Assembly (NCBI GenBank): GCA_964440795.1
Contig: CAYTTQ010000038.1
Span: 1 to 25,959, forward strand
Direction: 5' to 3'
Length of the DNA: 25,959 bases
Source of the DNA: C00003060 sp964440795
GTDB taxonomy: Bacteria > Desulfobacterota > Desulfobacteria > Desulfobacterales > C00003060
Positions 13,273 through 21,334 of the stretch are shown here, one piece after another (position 1 is the first letter of the stretch; each line of letters starts with the position of its first letter). A program made the translations under genes and the position numbers. The notes below the pieces were generated by a model that did not search any database, was not told where the DNA came from, and saw nothing but the letters and a program-made list of their open reading frames with translations.

Positions 13273-15189
13273 ATGAAAAGGATGTTCCGGGAGTTTGAAC
13301 TGGATGGTCTGAAGTTAACCAATCGCTTTGTATTTCCGCCGATCAAACTCGGATACGGAAGTCCGGACGGTACGGTTACTGAGCGGCAATTGAATTTCTA
13401 CAAACGACTCGCAACCAACGGACCGGCTTTGATCATCTCCGAACCGGTTCCGGTCACTCCGGAGGGAAAAGAACACCCGAAACAACCTTGTGTCCATCTC
13501 CCGGAAAGTACAAAAGAACTACGCAAACTCGCCGATGTCATCCATGACCAGGGCCGCCTGGCTTGTCTTCATCTCAATCACGGTGGGGCGGCGGCCAACC
13601 CCAAGCTCATTGGGTGCTCTCCCAAAGCACCCTCGGTAATGACTTGCGTGGCGAGGAACGAGAATGTTTCAGAAGCCCTGCAGGCGGAGGAGATCGCCCT
13701 GATTGTTTCAGGTTATTGCACTGCCGCCCAAAAGGCGAATGAAGCCGGATTTGATGCCATTGAAATACAGGGCGGTCATGGCTATCTCATTTCGCAGTTC
13801 CTGAATTCAAGGCTCAACAAAAGGGAGGACGAATTCGGCCGGGAGCGGAGCCTTTTTGCACGCCAAGTTTTTACTGCCGTACAGGAAGGGGCCCCTGACA
13901 TGCCCTGGATACTACGAATTTCCGGCAGTGAAATGTCTCCTGAATACGGTATCAGCCAAGAGGACCTGTTGCCCCTGTTGAAACTGGCGGAATCGTTCAA
14001 CGTGCGCGCAATTCATATAGGGATGGGCAATGCGTGTTTTTCGCCGCCCTGGTATTTCCACCATGGCAGCCTTCCCCGCAAACCCCAGCTCGAGGCATTG
14101 GCCTGGGTTCGCAGTCAAACCTCCCTGCCCCTCGTTGTGGCGGGGAGAATGGGAACCAAAGAAGCCATCCGGGATGTCCTGGACCAAAGGCTTGCCGACC
14201 TTGTTGCCCTGGGAAGACCTTTGCTGGCGGACCCGGAATTGATTGAAAAGTGGCAAAGCGGACAGGACGATGAAACCATGTTTTGCGGCTACTGCCTGCA
14301 AGGCTGTCTCAACCAGTTAAAAACGGGCAACCCGTTGGGGTGTAATTTCAATCCTGAACTGGGGCTGCCTGCAGTGACGCCGACGACTGATTCCAAAAAG
14401 GTCCTGATTGCCGGTGGCGGCCCGGCCGGAATTAGTGCTGCGCTCTACTTGACTCGAAGGGGACACACCGTTACCCTTTCGGAACGTAAAGATGCCCTTG
14501 GGGGACAATTTGATCTGGCCTGGCGAGCCCCGGGGAAGGCAAGTTTGAAAGCCAGCCTCGATTCCCTTTCCAAACGGGTTGAACAAAGCGGAACAACGGT
14601 TTTGCTCAACCGGACGGTGGACTCGGCCCTTATCGATCAAGTAAAGCCCGATTTACTGGTGTGGGCCTGTGGAGCAGAGCAAAAAGTGCCCGAGATTTCG
14701 GGCCTAGACGATCAGTATGTCTTGACCTCTTTGGCCTATTTTGAGGGTAACAAGCCAGTCCGGGGCAGCCGGGTATTGGTGATCGGCGCCGGCAAGACGG
14801 GGATTGAGATTGCGGCAAAATTGGGAGCCGACGGTTACGAAGTGGTGGCCACGAAACGATCCGACCCGGTTGGCGGCAACATGGATATGCTGAGCAAAAA
14901 GCTCCTGCTGATGAAAATCAACCAGATGCCCAAGGTGACATTGATGCCCCATACCCGTGTCGTCGCTTTCTCCGCCGACGGGGTGACCGTTATCCAGGAC
15001 GGTGAGGAATCATCGCTGCCTGCCTTCGACACGGTCATTCTCTCGTCGGGCATGCTCTCGGCCCCCGGCTTTGACTCGGCGATTGCCGAACGGGTGTCGG
15101 ACATACGGACCATTGGAGACGCACAAGAGGTCAGAGGCATTTTTGATGCCGTTAAGGAGGGCTATGAACTCGCCTGCCAATACGGATAA
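13273..15189 (+). CDS. NADH:flavin oxidoreductase (2,4-dienoyl-CoA reductase-like, Fe-S flavoprotein)
   Basis: 638 residues. ATG 13273 is preferred because AGGAGG ends 6 nt upstream, whereas ATG 13267 abuts it. An N-terminal old-yellow-enzyme TIM barrel (about 1-330; LTNRFVFPPIKL, HGGAA, GFDAIEIQGGHGYLISQFLN, ALGRPLLADPE) binds FMN. An iron-sulfur cluster motif follows: Cys338, Cys341, Cys345 and Cys357 (CX2CX3CX11C). The C-terminal pyridine-nucleotide-disulfide reductase domain has GGGPAGISAA for FAD and VIGAGKTGIEIA for NAD(P)H. The architecture matches FadH, trimethylamine dehydrogenase and BaiCD-type enzymes that reduce enoyl or other activated double bonds. The substrate is unknown. The 3' end overlaps the kinase gene by 26 bp, so they are co-expressed. 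A repeat-derived sequence sits just before its ribosome site. Confidence 0.93.
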   Translation: MKRMFREFELDGLKLTNRFVFPPIKLGYGSPDGTVTERQLNFYKRLATNGPALIISEPVPVTPEGKEHPKQPCVHLPESTKELRKLADVIHDQGRLACLHLNHGGAAANPKLIGCSPKAPSVMTCVARNENVSEALQAEEIALIVSGYCTAAQKANEAGFDAIEIQGGHGYLISQFLNSRLNKREDEFGRERSLFARQVFTAVQEGAPDMPWILRISGSEMSPEYGISQEDLLPLLKLAESFNVRAIHIGMGNACFSPPWYFHHGSLPRKPQLEALAWVRSQTSLPLVVAGRMGTKEAIRDVLDQRLADLVALGRPLLADPELIEKWQSGQDDETMFCGYCLQGCLNQLKTGNPLGCNFNPELGLPAVTPTTDSKKVLIAGGGPAGISAALYLTRRGHTVTLSERKDALGGQFDLAWRAPGKASLKASLDSLSKRVEQSGTTVLLNRTVDSALIDQVKPDLLVWACGAEQKVPEISGLDDQYVLTSLAYFEGNKPVRGSRVLVIGAGKTGIEIAAKLGADGYEVVATKRSDPVGGNMDMLSKKLLLMKINQMPKVTLMPHTRVVAFSADGVTVIQDGEESSLPAFDTVILSSGMLSAPGFDSAIAERVSDIRTIGDAQEVRGIFDAVKEGYELACQYG

Positions 15190-16312
15190 CCCAGACGGCA
15201 CGGCCTGTGCGACCCATATCGCACCCCCATCCGGTGTGGCTAAGATCGGAAACACTCCCGTTAAGGATCAAGACTTTCATGGGTTTGTCATTGATAGCCT
15301 ACCGGTCGCCGTCATTGTGCTGAATGCTGATTTCAAGATTTCCGGTTTCAACCCGGCGGCAACACGGATTACAGGATTTTCAGCGGCGGAAGCCATGGGA
15401 CAATTCTGTGGTGATATTCTCCACGGAGGCATGTGCAGTGCTCATTGCCCGTTGCGAAGTGCCGTCAAGGGCGGGAAGCCCGTCTCTCTGGTGGAGACGA
15501 CGATCCGCAAAAAAAGTGGGGAGACGATCCCGGTTCAAATGAATACGGCGGGGCTATTCGACGACGACGGGCGTCTGATCGGTGGGGTAGAATCCTTTCA
15601 GGACATCTCCCGACTCAAAGCCTTGGAACGGGAAAAGGATAACCTAATCTCCATGTTCGCCCATGACATGAAGTCCGCCCTTACCATCATTGGGGGATAC
15701 GTAATCAGGCTTTTGAAAAAGCAGGATACAATTGATAAGGATAAGGAAAAACAATATTTGGGAATCATCAAGAATGAATCCGGTAACCTGGAGGTGCTGG
15801 TGGACGATTTTCTGGAGTTTTCGCGGCTTCAAACGGGAGAACTGAAGTTAAATCTTACTGCCGCCTCCGTGGATAAAGAGCTCATGGACGTGGTTGATTC
15901 TTATCGCCTCAAAGCCTCCGAATCGGGAATCGATATAGAATTGAACAACGAGGAAGTACTGCCCCTAGTCCGGGCGGATGTGCAACACTTGCGACGGGTT
16001 TTCAGTAATCTGATAGATAATGCACTGAAGTATTCTAAAGAAAATACGGCCATCACGGTGTCGACCCACGAGACCGCCGGCCATGTCATTGTAAAAGTAG
16101 CGGATCAAGGGCAAGGCGTACCTCAGGAAGAATTGCCTTTTGTCTTTGATGCCTTTCACCGTGGCTCAGGAACACACGACAAGGGTGGCTTCGGTCTCGG
16201 GTTGGCCGGCGTAAAGGCCATTGTGGACGCCCATGGCGGTCATGTCCGGGTCGAGAGTAAACCGGGCAAAGGATCAACGTTCACCGTGGCTTTGCCTAAG
16301 ACCGGGCAATAG
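15164..16312 (+). CDS. Soluble PAS-domain sensor histidine kinase
   Basis: 382 residues without membrane segments. ATG 15164 follows AAGGAGG and lies inside the preceding reductase gene; the longer frame is its shadow. A PAS domain (about 40-150) contains FCGDILHGGMCSAHCPLRSA (Cys82, Cys91, Cys95), a Cys-rich arrangement seen in some redox or metal-responsive PAS domains. The HisKA H-box is FAHDMKSALTII with His167. HATPase motifs are an N-box (VFSNLIDNALKYS), G1 (VKVADQGQGVP) and G2 (GGFGLGLAGVKAIVDAHGG). No receiver gene is adjacent. The sigma-54 activator upstream has a Cys-bearing PAS domain but no visible receiver, so its partner is uncertain. Confidence 0.93.
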   Translation: MNSPANTDNPDGTACATHIAPPSGVAKIGNTPVKDQDFHGFVIDSLPVAVIVLNADFKISGFNPAATRITGFSAAEAMGQFCGDILHGGMCSAHCPLRSAVKGGKPVSLVETTIRKKSGETIPVQMNTAGLFDDDGRLIGGVESFQDISRLKALEREKDNLISMFAHDMKSALTIIGGYVIRLLKKQDTIDKDKEKQYLGIIKNESGNLEVLVDDFLEFSRLQTGELKLNLTAASVDKELMDVVDSYRLKASESGIDIELNNEEVLPLVRADVQHLRRVFSNLIDNALKYSKENTAITVSTHETAGHVIVKVADQGQGVPQEELPFVFDAFHRGSGTHDKGGFGLGLAGVKAIVDAHGGHVRVESKPGKGSTFTVALPKTGQ

Positions 16313-16335
16313 ACAAAATTACTCTTGTCCCGGAT

Positions 16336-16713
16336 TCAGCGCAGAGGCGCTAGGGGCGCAGAGAAAGAATAACGTCCAAAGACCTTTTTGAGAAGGTCGG
16401 TCGTCCTAGCTGCCGGGTCGGTCCGGATCTTTTTTTCTTCTTGTGCCAGAACCTGAAAAAGGCCGTCCAGCGCCTGGTTTGTTACGTAGTGGTCCAGATC
16501 CAGCGACTGTGCGGACGCAAGTGGTAGTGATGTGTACGTGTCCATCATTTGTTTATAGGAGCGGGTCACGCCGACCTCGTTCATGCTCGATGAAATGATG
16601 GGCTTGAATGCATCATAGATTTCATCAGAAGTCTTTTCCTTAAAATAGTTGGTTGCACCCTTAACAACGCTGCAGATGCAGCATACTCGGCTTTCCTGAA
16701 GGGTAAGAAACAT
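16336..16713 (-). pseudogene. DUF4197 protein, 5'-truncated with repeat-derived 3' tail
   Basis: The conserved C-terminal half of DUF4197 is intact (GATNYFKEKTSDEIYDAFKP, YKQMMDTYTSLPLA, LDHYVTNQALDGLFQVLAQE, RTTDLLKKVFG). The N-terminal hundred or so residues, with the usual signal peptide and LGLKEAL-type start, are absent. The first codons (MFLTLQESRVCCICSVV) are unrelated. At the other end the expected stop after VFG is replaced by RYSFSAPLAPLR, encoded by a GCGCAGAGGCGC...GGGGCGCAGAGAAAG repeat at 16338-16370. A GGAG lies 10 nt before the ATG, so some expression is possible. It is most likely a remnant. Confidence 0.7.
16338..16370. repeat. GCGCAGAG-type dispersed repeat
   Basis: GCGCAGAGGCGC and GGGGCGCAGAGAAAG are two copies of a GCGCAGAG word. 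They resemble the CGCAGAG-rich intergenic repeat common in environmental bacterial genomes (recalled, not checked). It supplies the last codons and stop of the DUF4197 remnant. Confidence 0.45.
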
Positions 16714-16834
16714 GGATGTTTTTCTCCGTTCTCTGGATGTCACCAATAGTGAATTCCACTACATCCCTCAAAACGCGCTGAAACACTGATCAGTATTGCT
16801 TTTGAAGTCGTTCTGACATGTTTCTTATACAATG

Positions 16835-16948
16835 TTAGGGTTTATCAATGTTACGCCAGTATTCTAAGGCACCCATCAGCTTGACTTTCGTATTGTTACC
16901 CGGAATTTTGAAGTGAGCAACACCTTCTCCTTCGTTAATCATGGTCAT
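16835..16948 (-). CDS. Possible 37-residue protein overlapping the lipoprotein stop
   Basis: The frame starts MTMINEGEGVAHFKIPGNNT and ends ALEYWRNIDKP. It has protein-like composition and begins inside the last codons of the lipoprotein gene (GATGACCATGATTAACG). This could be a translationally coupled small protein or the C-terminal remnant of a larger gene. No family is recognised. Confidence 0.3.
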   Translation of the reverse strand: MTMINEGEGVAHFKIPGNNTKVKLMGALEYWRNIDKP

Positions 16949-17498
16949 CAAAGGGGTTTCCCCATGGTTGCTCAAGTTCAAAACGAATCATGATCGGTCC
17001 CAGATTGTTCGCTTCGACCTCGGTAAACTCCTCGGGCGTCTGATGAGGCACCGGGGATAGGACAACCTGGAACGGCAATGTAATCATCTTACTCTTGTGG
17101 CCGGCCTTGTCTATGATTTCGCACTCCATGGTCAAGTCGGTTCCGAGAAGCGCCTGTCCTCGCCAGGCTGAAACGTTTGGAATTGTCAGATAGAAATACC
17201 CTGAAAAGGATTGGCCCAAATCGTTCCCCAGTCGCTTGTGATAGTCCCGGATCGCATAGCCGGGGCGATCGAGTTCAAAAAGTACGCGATCCATATCTCC
17301 ATCCGGATCGTGTGCCGCCAGATAGAACCGCCAAGAACGGCCGGCTGCAGCCTTTGCCGCCGCCCCGTATGCATCGATTACGGGCGGATTGGGGCCGTAT
17401 TTTTCCACCCTTTCCTCCTGGGTCAGGGTTGGTGCACAGCCCCACATGAAAAGACCCGCCAGGGAAAACATCACAAAACACCTTCGCCACGCATGCAT
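16935..17498 (-). CDS. Putative outer-membrane lipoprotein, unknown function
   Basis: 187 residues. ATG 17498 is supported by AGGAGG 5 nt upstream. A lipoprotein signal (MHAWRRCFVMFSLAGLFMWG, then Cys) gives a lipidated Cys21. The mature part has PNPPVIDAYGAAAKAAAGRSWRFYLAAHDP, a DPDGDMDRV segment and beta-strand-rich stretches (FSGYFYLTIPN, LTMECEIIDKAGHKS). These suggest an Ig/cadherin-like sandwich with possible calcium contact, but I do not recognise a named family. It stands alone between the DUF4197 remnant and the receiver gene, all on the minus strand. No function is assigned. Confidence 0.75.
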   Translation of the reverse strand: MHAWRRCFVMFSLAGLFMWGCAPTLTQEERVEKYGPNPPVIDAYGAAAKAAAGRSWRFYLAAHDPDGDMDRVLFELDRPGYAIRDYHKRLGNDLGQSFSGYFYLTIPNVSAWRGQALLGTDLTMECEIIDKAGHKSKMITLPFQVVLSPVPHQTPEEFTEVEANNLGPIMIRFELEQPWGNPFDDHD

Positions 17499-17553
17499 CC
17501 GGTCCTCCTTTCCTTCCACCTACTTATCTTAATCATACACCGGTCACGAACAC

Positions 17554-17598
17554 AAAAAAAATGGGGCCACTCATGTATTTTCATCTACGGGTACCCCA
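17554..17598 (-). terminator. Possible terminator after the chemotaxis operon
   Basis: On the minus strand TGGGG (17594-17598) can pair with CCCCA (17562-17566), followed by eight U residues. The stem is only 5 bp and the loop about 27 nt, so the call is weak. Its position 56 bp beyond the receiver gene and the U-run are in favour. Confidence 0.35.
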
Positions 17599-17653
17599 CA
17601 CAATAGAAGGACAAAAGAACTCCCGTTTTCACTCAAAGTTCATCTCCTCAAAA

Positions 17654-18034
17654 TCATCGCACAGGATCCTCTTCTGCACTCTCCCTGATGAGGGCCAACA
17701 ATTCTTCTCTTTCTATAGGCTTTCGAAATATGCCGGTCACTCCAAGCGTTTTGGCGATTTGCAGGTAAAATTCGGGATTGAGGTGGCCACCTCCGGATAT
17801 GGCTATCAACCTCATCTTCGGATACTCCTCCTTGAGTTCCACTATCGTTTCCACACCATCCTTTTCGGGCATAAGGATATCCGTAATAACAAGATCCACC
17901 TGCTTTTGCCGGTTTAATTCTATCGCCACCTTACCATTGGGAGCAACCATCACATCGTACCCCGCATGTTCCAGGACATTGCGCAAAACAGAGCGGACTG
18001 AAGCATCATCATCTACTACCAGAATACGTTCCAT
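17654..18034 (-). CDS. Stand-alone receiver-domain response regulator
   Basis: 126 residues, a single REC domain without output domain. ATG 18034 is chosen over two upstream ATGs for its 8-nt spacing from GGGGGAG. The acidic pocket is VVDDD (Asp8-Asp10), the phospho-acceptor is Asp52 in ITDILMPEKDG, the switch residue is Ser in LIAISGGG, and the conserved Lys is in IFRKPIE. It is the last gene of the chemotaxis run and probably takes phosphate from CheA in the CheY role. Sequence features (DILMPEKDG, FRKP) are closer to generic receivers than to classical enteric CheY, so a different target than FliM is possible. Confidence 0.88.
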   Translation of the reverse strand: MERILVVDDDASVRSVLRNVLEHAGYDVMVAPNGKVAIELNRQKQVDLVITDILMPEKDGVETIVELKEEYPKMRLIAISGGGHLNPEFYLQIAKTLGVTGIFRKPIEREELLALIRESAEEDPVR

Positions 18035-18126
18035 CGGCATCTCCCCCGGGCCGTGATTTCCCACGAGTCCTGTTGGCAATACTCGGAAGCCGCCTCACTC
18101 ACCGCAGTCTCAGAGAATCCTTGTTT

Positions 18127-18948
18127 CTATCCTTTTTTATATACTGTCGGTACAATGTAACGAAGCGGGTGATTGACACTTGTTAGACTTTCAGAATGTC
18201 CGATAAACAAGTGCCCCCCGTCGACGAGTACATTGTGAAATTTGTTCACAAGTCGTTCCTGGGTCGTTTTGTCAAAATAGATCATCACATTACGGCAAAA
18301 TATGACATCAAATTCTTCGCTAAACGGGAACGGTTCCATCAAATTAATTCTTTCAAATGCCACTCTTTCTCGAACGAATTGTTTCACCCGAACATTCCCC
18401 GCTTGTCTGCCGGTGCCTGTTTGAAAATACTGCTGCAAGAAAGGCTGCTTCAGATTGCTCACCCGATCCCACCCATACACACCGGTTCTTGCCTTCGACA
18501 ATACCTTTGTCGATATATCTGATGCAAAGACCTTGATTTCAACCTGGCTATTTAAACCGAAGTAATCAAAAAAACTCATTGCCAAGGAATAGGGTTCTTC
18601 TCCACTCGAACAGCCGGCGCTCCACACCCGGATTCTTTTTTGTTTCTTTTTTACATAACTCGGGAACAGCTGCTCTCGGAGAAAAGCAAAATGCTTTTCC
18701 TCACGAAAGAAACTGGTGAGATTGGTCGAAATGGCATCCAGGAGATGCACAAGCTCTTCTTGATTGTCGGGCTCTCTGACAAAGCGGTAATAGCCATCGA
18801 AGTCCCGAAATCCGCCGTCTCTCAGGCGCTTTCCCAGTCTTGTATGTACCAGTGCCTTTTTCCCATTGTGTAAGTTGATTCCACATTTTTCGTAGACCAA
18901 GTCGCTGAACCGTCTGAAATCTCGGTCTGATAATTCTGCGTAGTCCAT
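18127..18948 (-). CDS. cheR: Chemoreceptor glutamate methyltransferase CheR
   Basis: 273 residues, full length. It transfers methyl groups from SAM to receptor glutamates for adaptation. The N-terminal helical domain (LSDRDFRRFSDLVYEKCGIN, RLGKRLRDGGFRDFDGYY) carries the basic receptor-contact surface. The SAM domain has RVWSAGCSSGEEPYSLAM (motif I), VFASDIST and FDVIFCRNVMIYFD. The C-terminal GHLFIGHSESL is family standard. It starts 5 nt after the cheA stop, so it is coupled. Neither receptor in this operon carries the NWETF-type pentapeptide tether, so it must bind receptors directly. Confidence 0.95.
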   Translation of the reverse strand: MDYAELSDRDFRRFSDLVYEKCGINLHNGKKALVHTRLGKRLRDGGFRDFDGYYRFVREPDNQEELVHLLDAISTNLTSFFREEKHFAFLREQLFPSYVKKKQKRIRVWSAGCSSGEEPYSLAMSFFDYFGLNSQVEIKVFASDISTKVLSKARTGVYGWDRVSNLKQPFLQQYFQTGTGRQAGNVRVKQFVRERVAFERINLMEPFPFSEEFDVIFCRNVMIYFDKTTQERLVNKFHNVLVDGGHLFIGHSESLTSVNHPLRYIVPTVYKKG

Positions 18949-18953
18949 GTCTG

Positions 18954-21236
18954 TTAGTTCTCACTCAACTCAAAGAGACCGGGCATATCCAAGATCAAAC
19001 CGACTCTGCCATCTGCCAGAATTGCCCCACCCGCCATGCCTTTTGCGTTTCTTAGACTGCACCCGAGGCTCTTAATCACCACTTCCTGCTTACCCAGCAA
19101 TTCATCTACCAAAATGCACTTTCGGTTTCCATCGCTTTCGGCAACCACCAAAACGCCATCCCAGGGATCTCTGCTTCGTGGTTCAAATCCGAGTATCTCG
19201 TGAAGCCGCACGAGCGGATGAAGGCCATCCCGAATTTTAATCATCTCGCCTTGATCGATAACCTTACTGCAATCCGCTTTGTCGGGACATAAAGATTCAA
19301 GAACGGAAAACGTCGGGATGATGAAATCCCTGTCCCCGGCACGCACCATGATACCATCTATTACGGCCAAGGTAAGAGGTAATTTCATCAAAACAGTCGT
19401 TCCCTTCCCTTTTTCCGACACGACTTCAACCTTACCTCGCAAATTCTCAACGCTGCGTTTCACCACATCCATGCCCACACCCCGGCCTGAAACATCGGTA
19501 ATCGTTTCAGCGGTTGAAAAGCCCGGCTGAAAAATCAAGTTATGGACCTCAAAATCCGACATGTTTGTCCCGGAGCTTATTAACCCTTTTTCCACCGCCC
19601 TTCGGATGATCTTTTCCCGGTCGAGTCCCTTACCGTCCTCGGATATTTGAATGACGATATTGCCGCCCTTATGATAAGCCTTCAAGGTGATCCGTCCTTT
19701 TTCGGATTTTCCTGCGGCCTTTCGGGCGTGGAGATCTTCGATGCCATGATCGATCGCATTCCTCACCATGTGAACCAGGGGATCATAGATATCATCAACC
19801 ATTGTTCGGTCAATTTCCGTATCCTCTCCAACCATTTCGAGACTGACCGGTTTTCCAGACTTTTTTGAAAGGTCCCTTACGAGCCGCGTCATTTTTTGGA
19901 AGGTCTGCCGAATCGCTACCATCCGAAGCGACATAGACGTTCTCTGAAGATCGGACGTGATGCGGCTCAGCTGTGAAAGTGTGCTGTAAACCTTATTGTC
20001 TTGGGAGGCAAGCCGTTCGATATCCTTGCCTAACATCGCCTCCGTAATGACCAACTCCCCCACCATATCCACCACACTGTCCAATTTCTGCGTGTCAACC
20101 TTTACAAAGCTTTGACTGACTTCTTTTCTTTCCCGGGTGGATTGTGAACCCTGGGCTTTTTTTTGTTCGCGAAGTACGCCGGCCATGTCTCGGGCACTGA
20201 CTTTCTTGGATGCCATAAGAATCTCTCCGAGCTTCTGTCCGGACTCCGCTTGCTTTCCCAAAGCAGATGAAATATCGTGCTTACTCGCCAATCCCTTTTG
20301 AACAAGGATTTCCCCCGTTTGGGTTCTACAGTTGCCGTCGTTTTCCCCGGTCGTTTCAATTGACTCATCCTGTTGGTTGCCGGTGCGTACATCTATCAAC
20401 CGATCCAGAAATGCATCCAAGCCAAAGTCCACATCTTTGACCACACCGGCTTCAACGGATTCTTTGACGTGGCCCATCATCACCTTCATCAAATCGACGG
20501 CATCTAAAATGAGGTCGGTAATCCGTTCATCTATCATCAGCCTTTGGCTTCTTGCATCGTCTAAAAGTGTCTCCACCTCGTGGGCGAAATGATTGATTTC
20601 CCGCAAATTCAGAAAACCGGCCCCGCCCTTTATCGTATGAAAGGGCCGGAAAATCGCATTCATGACCTCAACGTTTCCTGGATCCTGTTCAAGGGAAAGA
20701 ACGTTAACCTCAATCGTATCCAGGGATTCCAGGGATTCCATAACAAAACTTTCAAGGATATCTCTGTCCTGAGAAAGATCCACACTTTGCGAATTCCACT
20801 CTTCCGCCGCCCCGCCTTGCAGCTCCGATTCCGTTTCGGAAGGGTCTGACCCCTCCCCCGTTTCACTCGGATTGATCGAGGTCTTGGTACCGGTAATCTC
20901 TGATAGAAACGCTCTTATCTCGCCACTACAGTCTTGTCCTTGGGCGGAACCGGCTTCTGTAAGCGCTTTTTGAACCAGGCACAGACCTTGTTGAATACCA
21001 TCTTCGCCCACTGCCGGATCGGGGTGTTCATTTAGAACCAGTTTCTCGATAATGCCTTTAATCCCCACGGCAAGATCCACGAGCACGGATTGGTTTGCGC
21101 GTCGGCAAGCAGCCGCCAGCTCGTCGAGCAGATTCATGATAGCCCCTAAACTTGCAATGTTTTTCGGGTCCATCATTACCGCTTCAGAAGCGAGTCGTTC
21201 AGTTATTTCTTGCGCATTTTCCGGAAAATTTGTCAT
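18954..21236 (-). CDS. cheA: Chemotaxis histidine kinase CheA with extra N-terminal and MshEN-like modules
   Basis: 760 residues; ATG 21236 has GGGGGA 8 nt upstream. Residues 1 to about 150 form a helical extension of unknown family and an acidic linker. The HPt domain follows, with phospho-acceptor His200 in RPFHTIKGGAGFL. In place of a P2 domain there is an MshEN/T2SS-E-N-terminal-like segment (about 307-361: GEILVQKGLASKHDISSALG, GQKLGEILMASKKVSARDMA). Next are P3 (about 380-443), the P4 ATPase (HMVRNAIDHGIE; EDGKGLD; TDVSGRGVGMDVV) and the P5 CheW-like domain ending at the C-terminus. It couples MCP signals to CheB and the receiver. The MshEN-like module suggests a possible c-di-GMP input, since some MshEN domains bind it. 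Confidence 0.93.
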   Translation of the reverse strand: MTNFPENAQEITERLASEAVMMDPKNIASLGAIMNLLDELAAACRRANQSVLVDLAVGIKGIIEKLVLNEHPDPAVGEDGIQQGLCLVQKALTEAGSAQGQDCSGEIRAFLSEITGTKTSINPSETGEGSDPSETESELQGGAAEEWNSQSVDLSQDRDILESFVMESLESLDTIEVNVLSLEQDPGNVEVMNAIFRPFHTIKGGAGFLNLREINHFAHEVETLLDDARSQRLMIDERITDLILDAVDLMKVMMGHVKESVEAGVVKDVDFGLDAFLDRLIDVRTGNQQDESIETTGENDGNCRTQTGEILVQKGLASKHDISSALGKQAESGQKLGEILMASKKVSARDMAGVLREQKKAQGSQSTRERKEVSQSFVKVDTQKLDSVVDMVGELVITEAMLGKDIERLASQDNKVYSTLSQLSRITSDLQRTSMSLRMVAIRQTFQKMTRLVRDLSKKSGKPVSLEMVGEDTEIDRTMVDDIYDPLVHMVRNAIDHGIEDLHARKAAGKSEKGRITLKAYHKGGNIVIQISEDGKGLDREKIIRRAVEKGLISSGTNMSDFEVHNLIFQPGFSTAETITDVSGRGVGMDVVKRSVENLRGKVEVVSEKGKGTTVLMKLPLTLAVIDGIMVRAGDRDFIIPTFSVLESLCPDKADCSKVIDQGEMIKIRDGLHPLVRLHEILGFEPRSRDPWDGVLVVAESDGNRKCILVDELLGKQEVVIKSLGCSLRNAKGMAGGAILADGRVGLILDMPGLFELSEN

Positions 21237-21334
21237 CTGCGAATCCCCCAATTGCATTTGCGCCGTAACGGGCCGAATTCCCGTCAGCCGTTTCTACGCC
21301 CCCCGTGGTCGGTGGCCGACCAATCATCCGTTCC

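Noticed and set aside
15002..15163. N-terminal extension of the histidine kinase frame
   Set aside because: The extra residues are Arg/Pro-rich out-of-frame translation of the reductase 3' end; a good ribosome site precedes ATG 15164.
16300..16335. Terminator after the histidine kinase (CCGGG...GACAA/TTGTC...CCGG)
   Set aside because: The stem is interrupted by an internal loop and lacks a U-run. It may form but is not convincing as a terminator.
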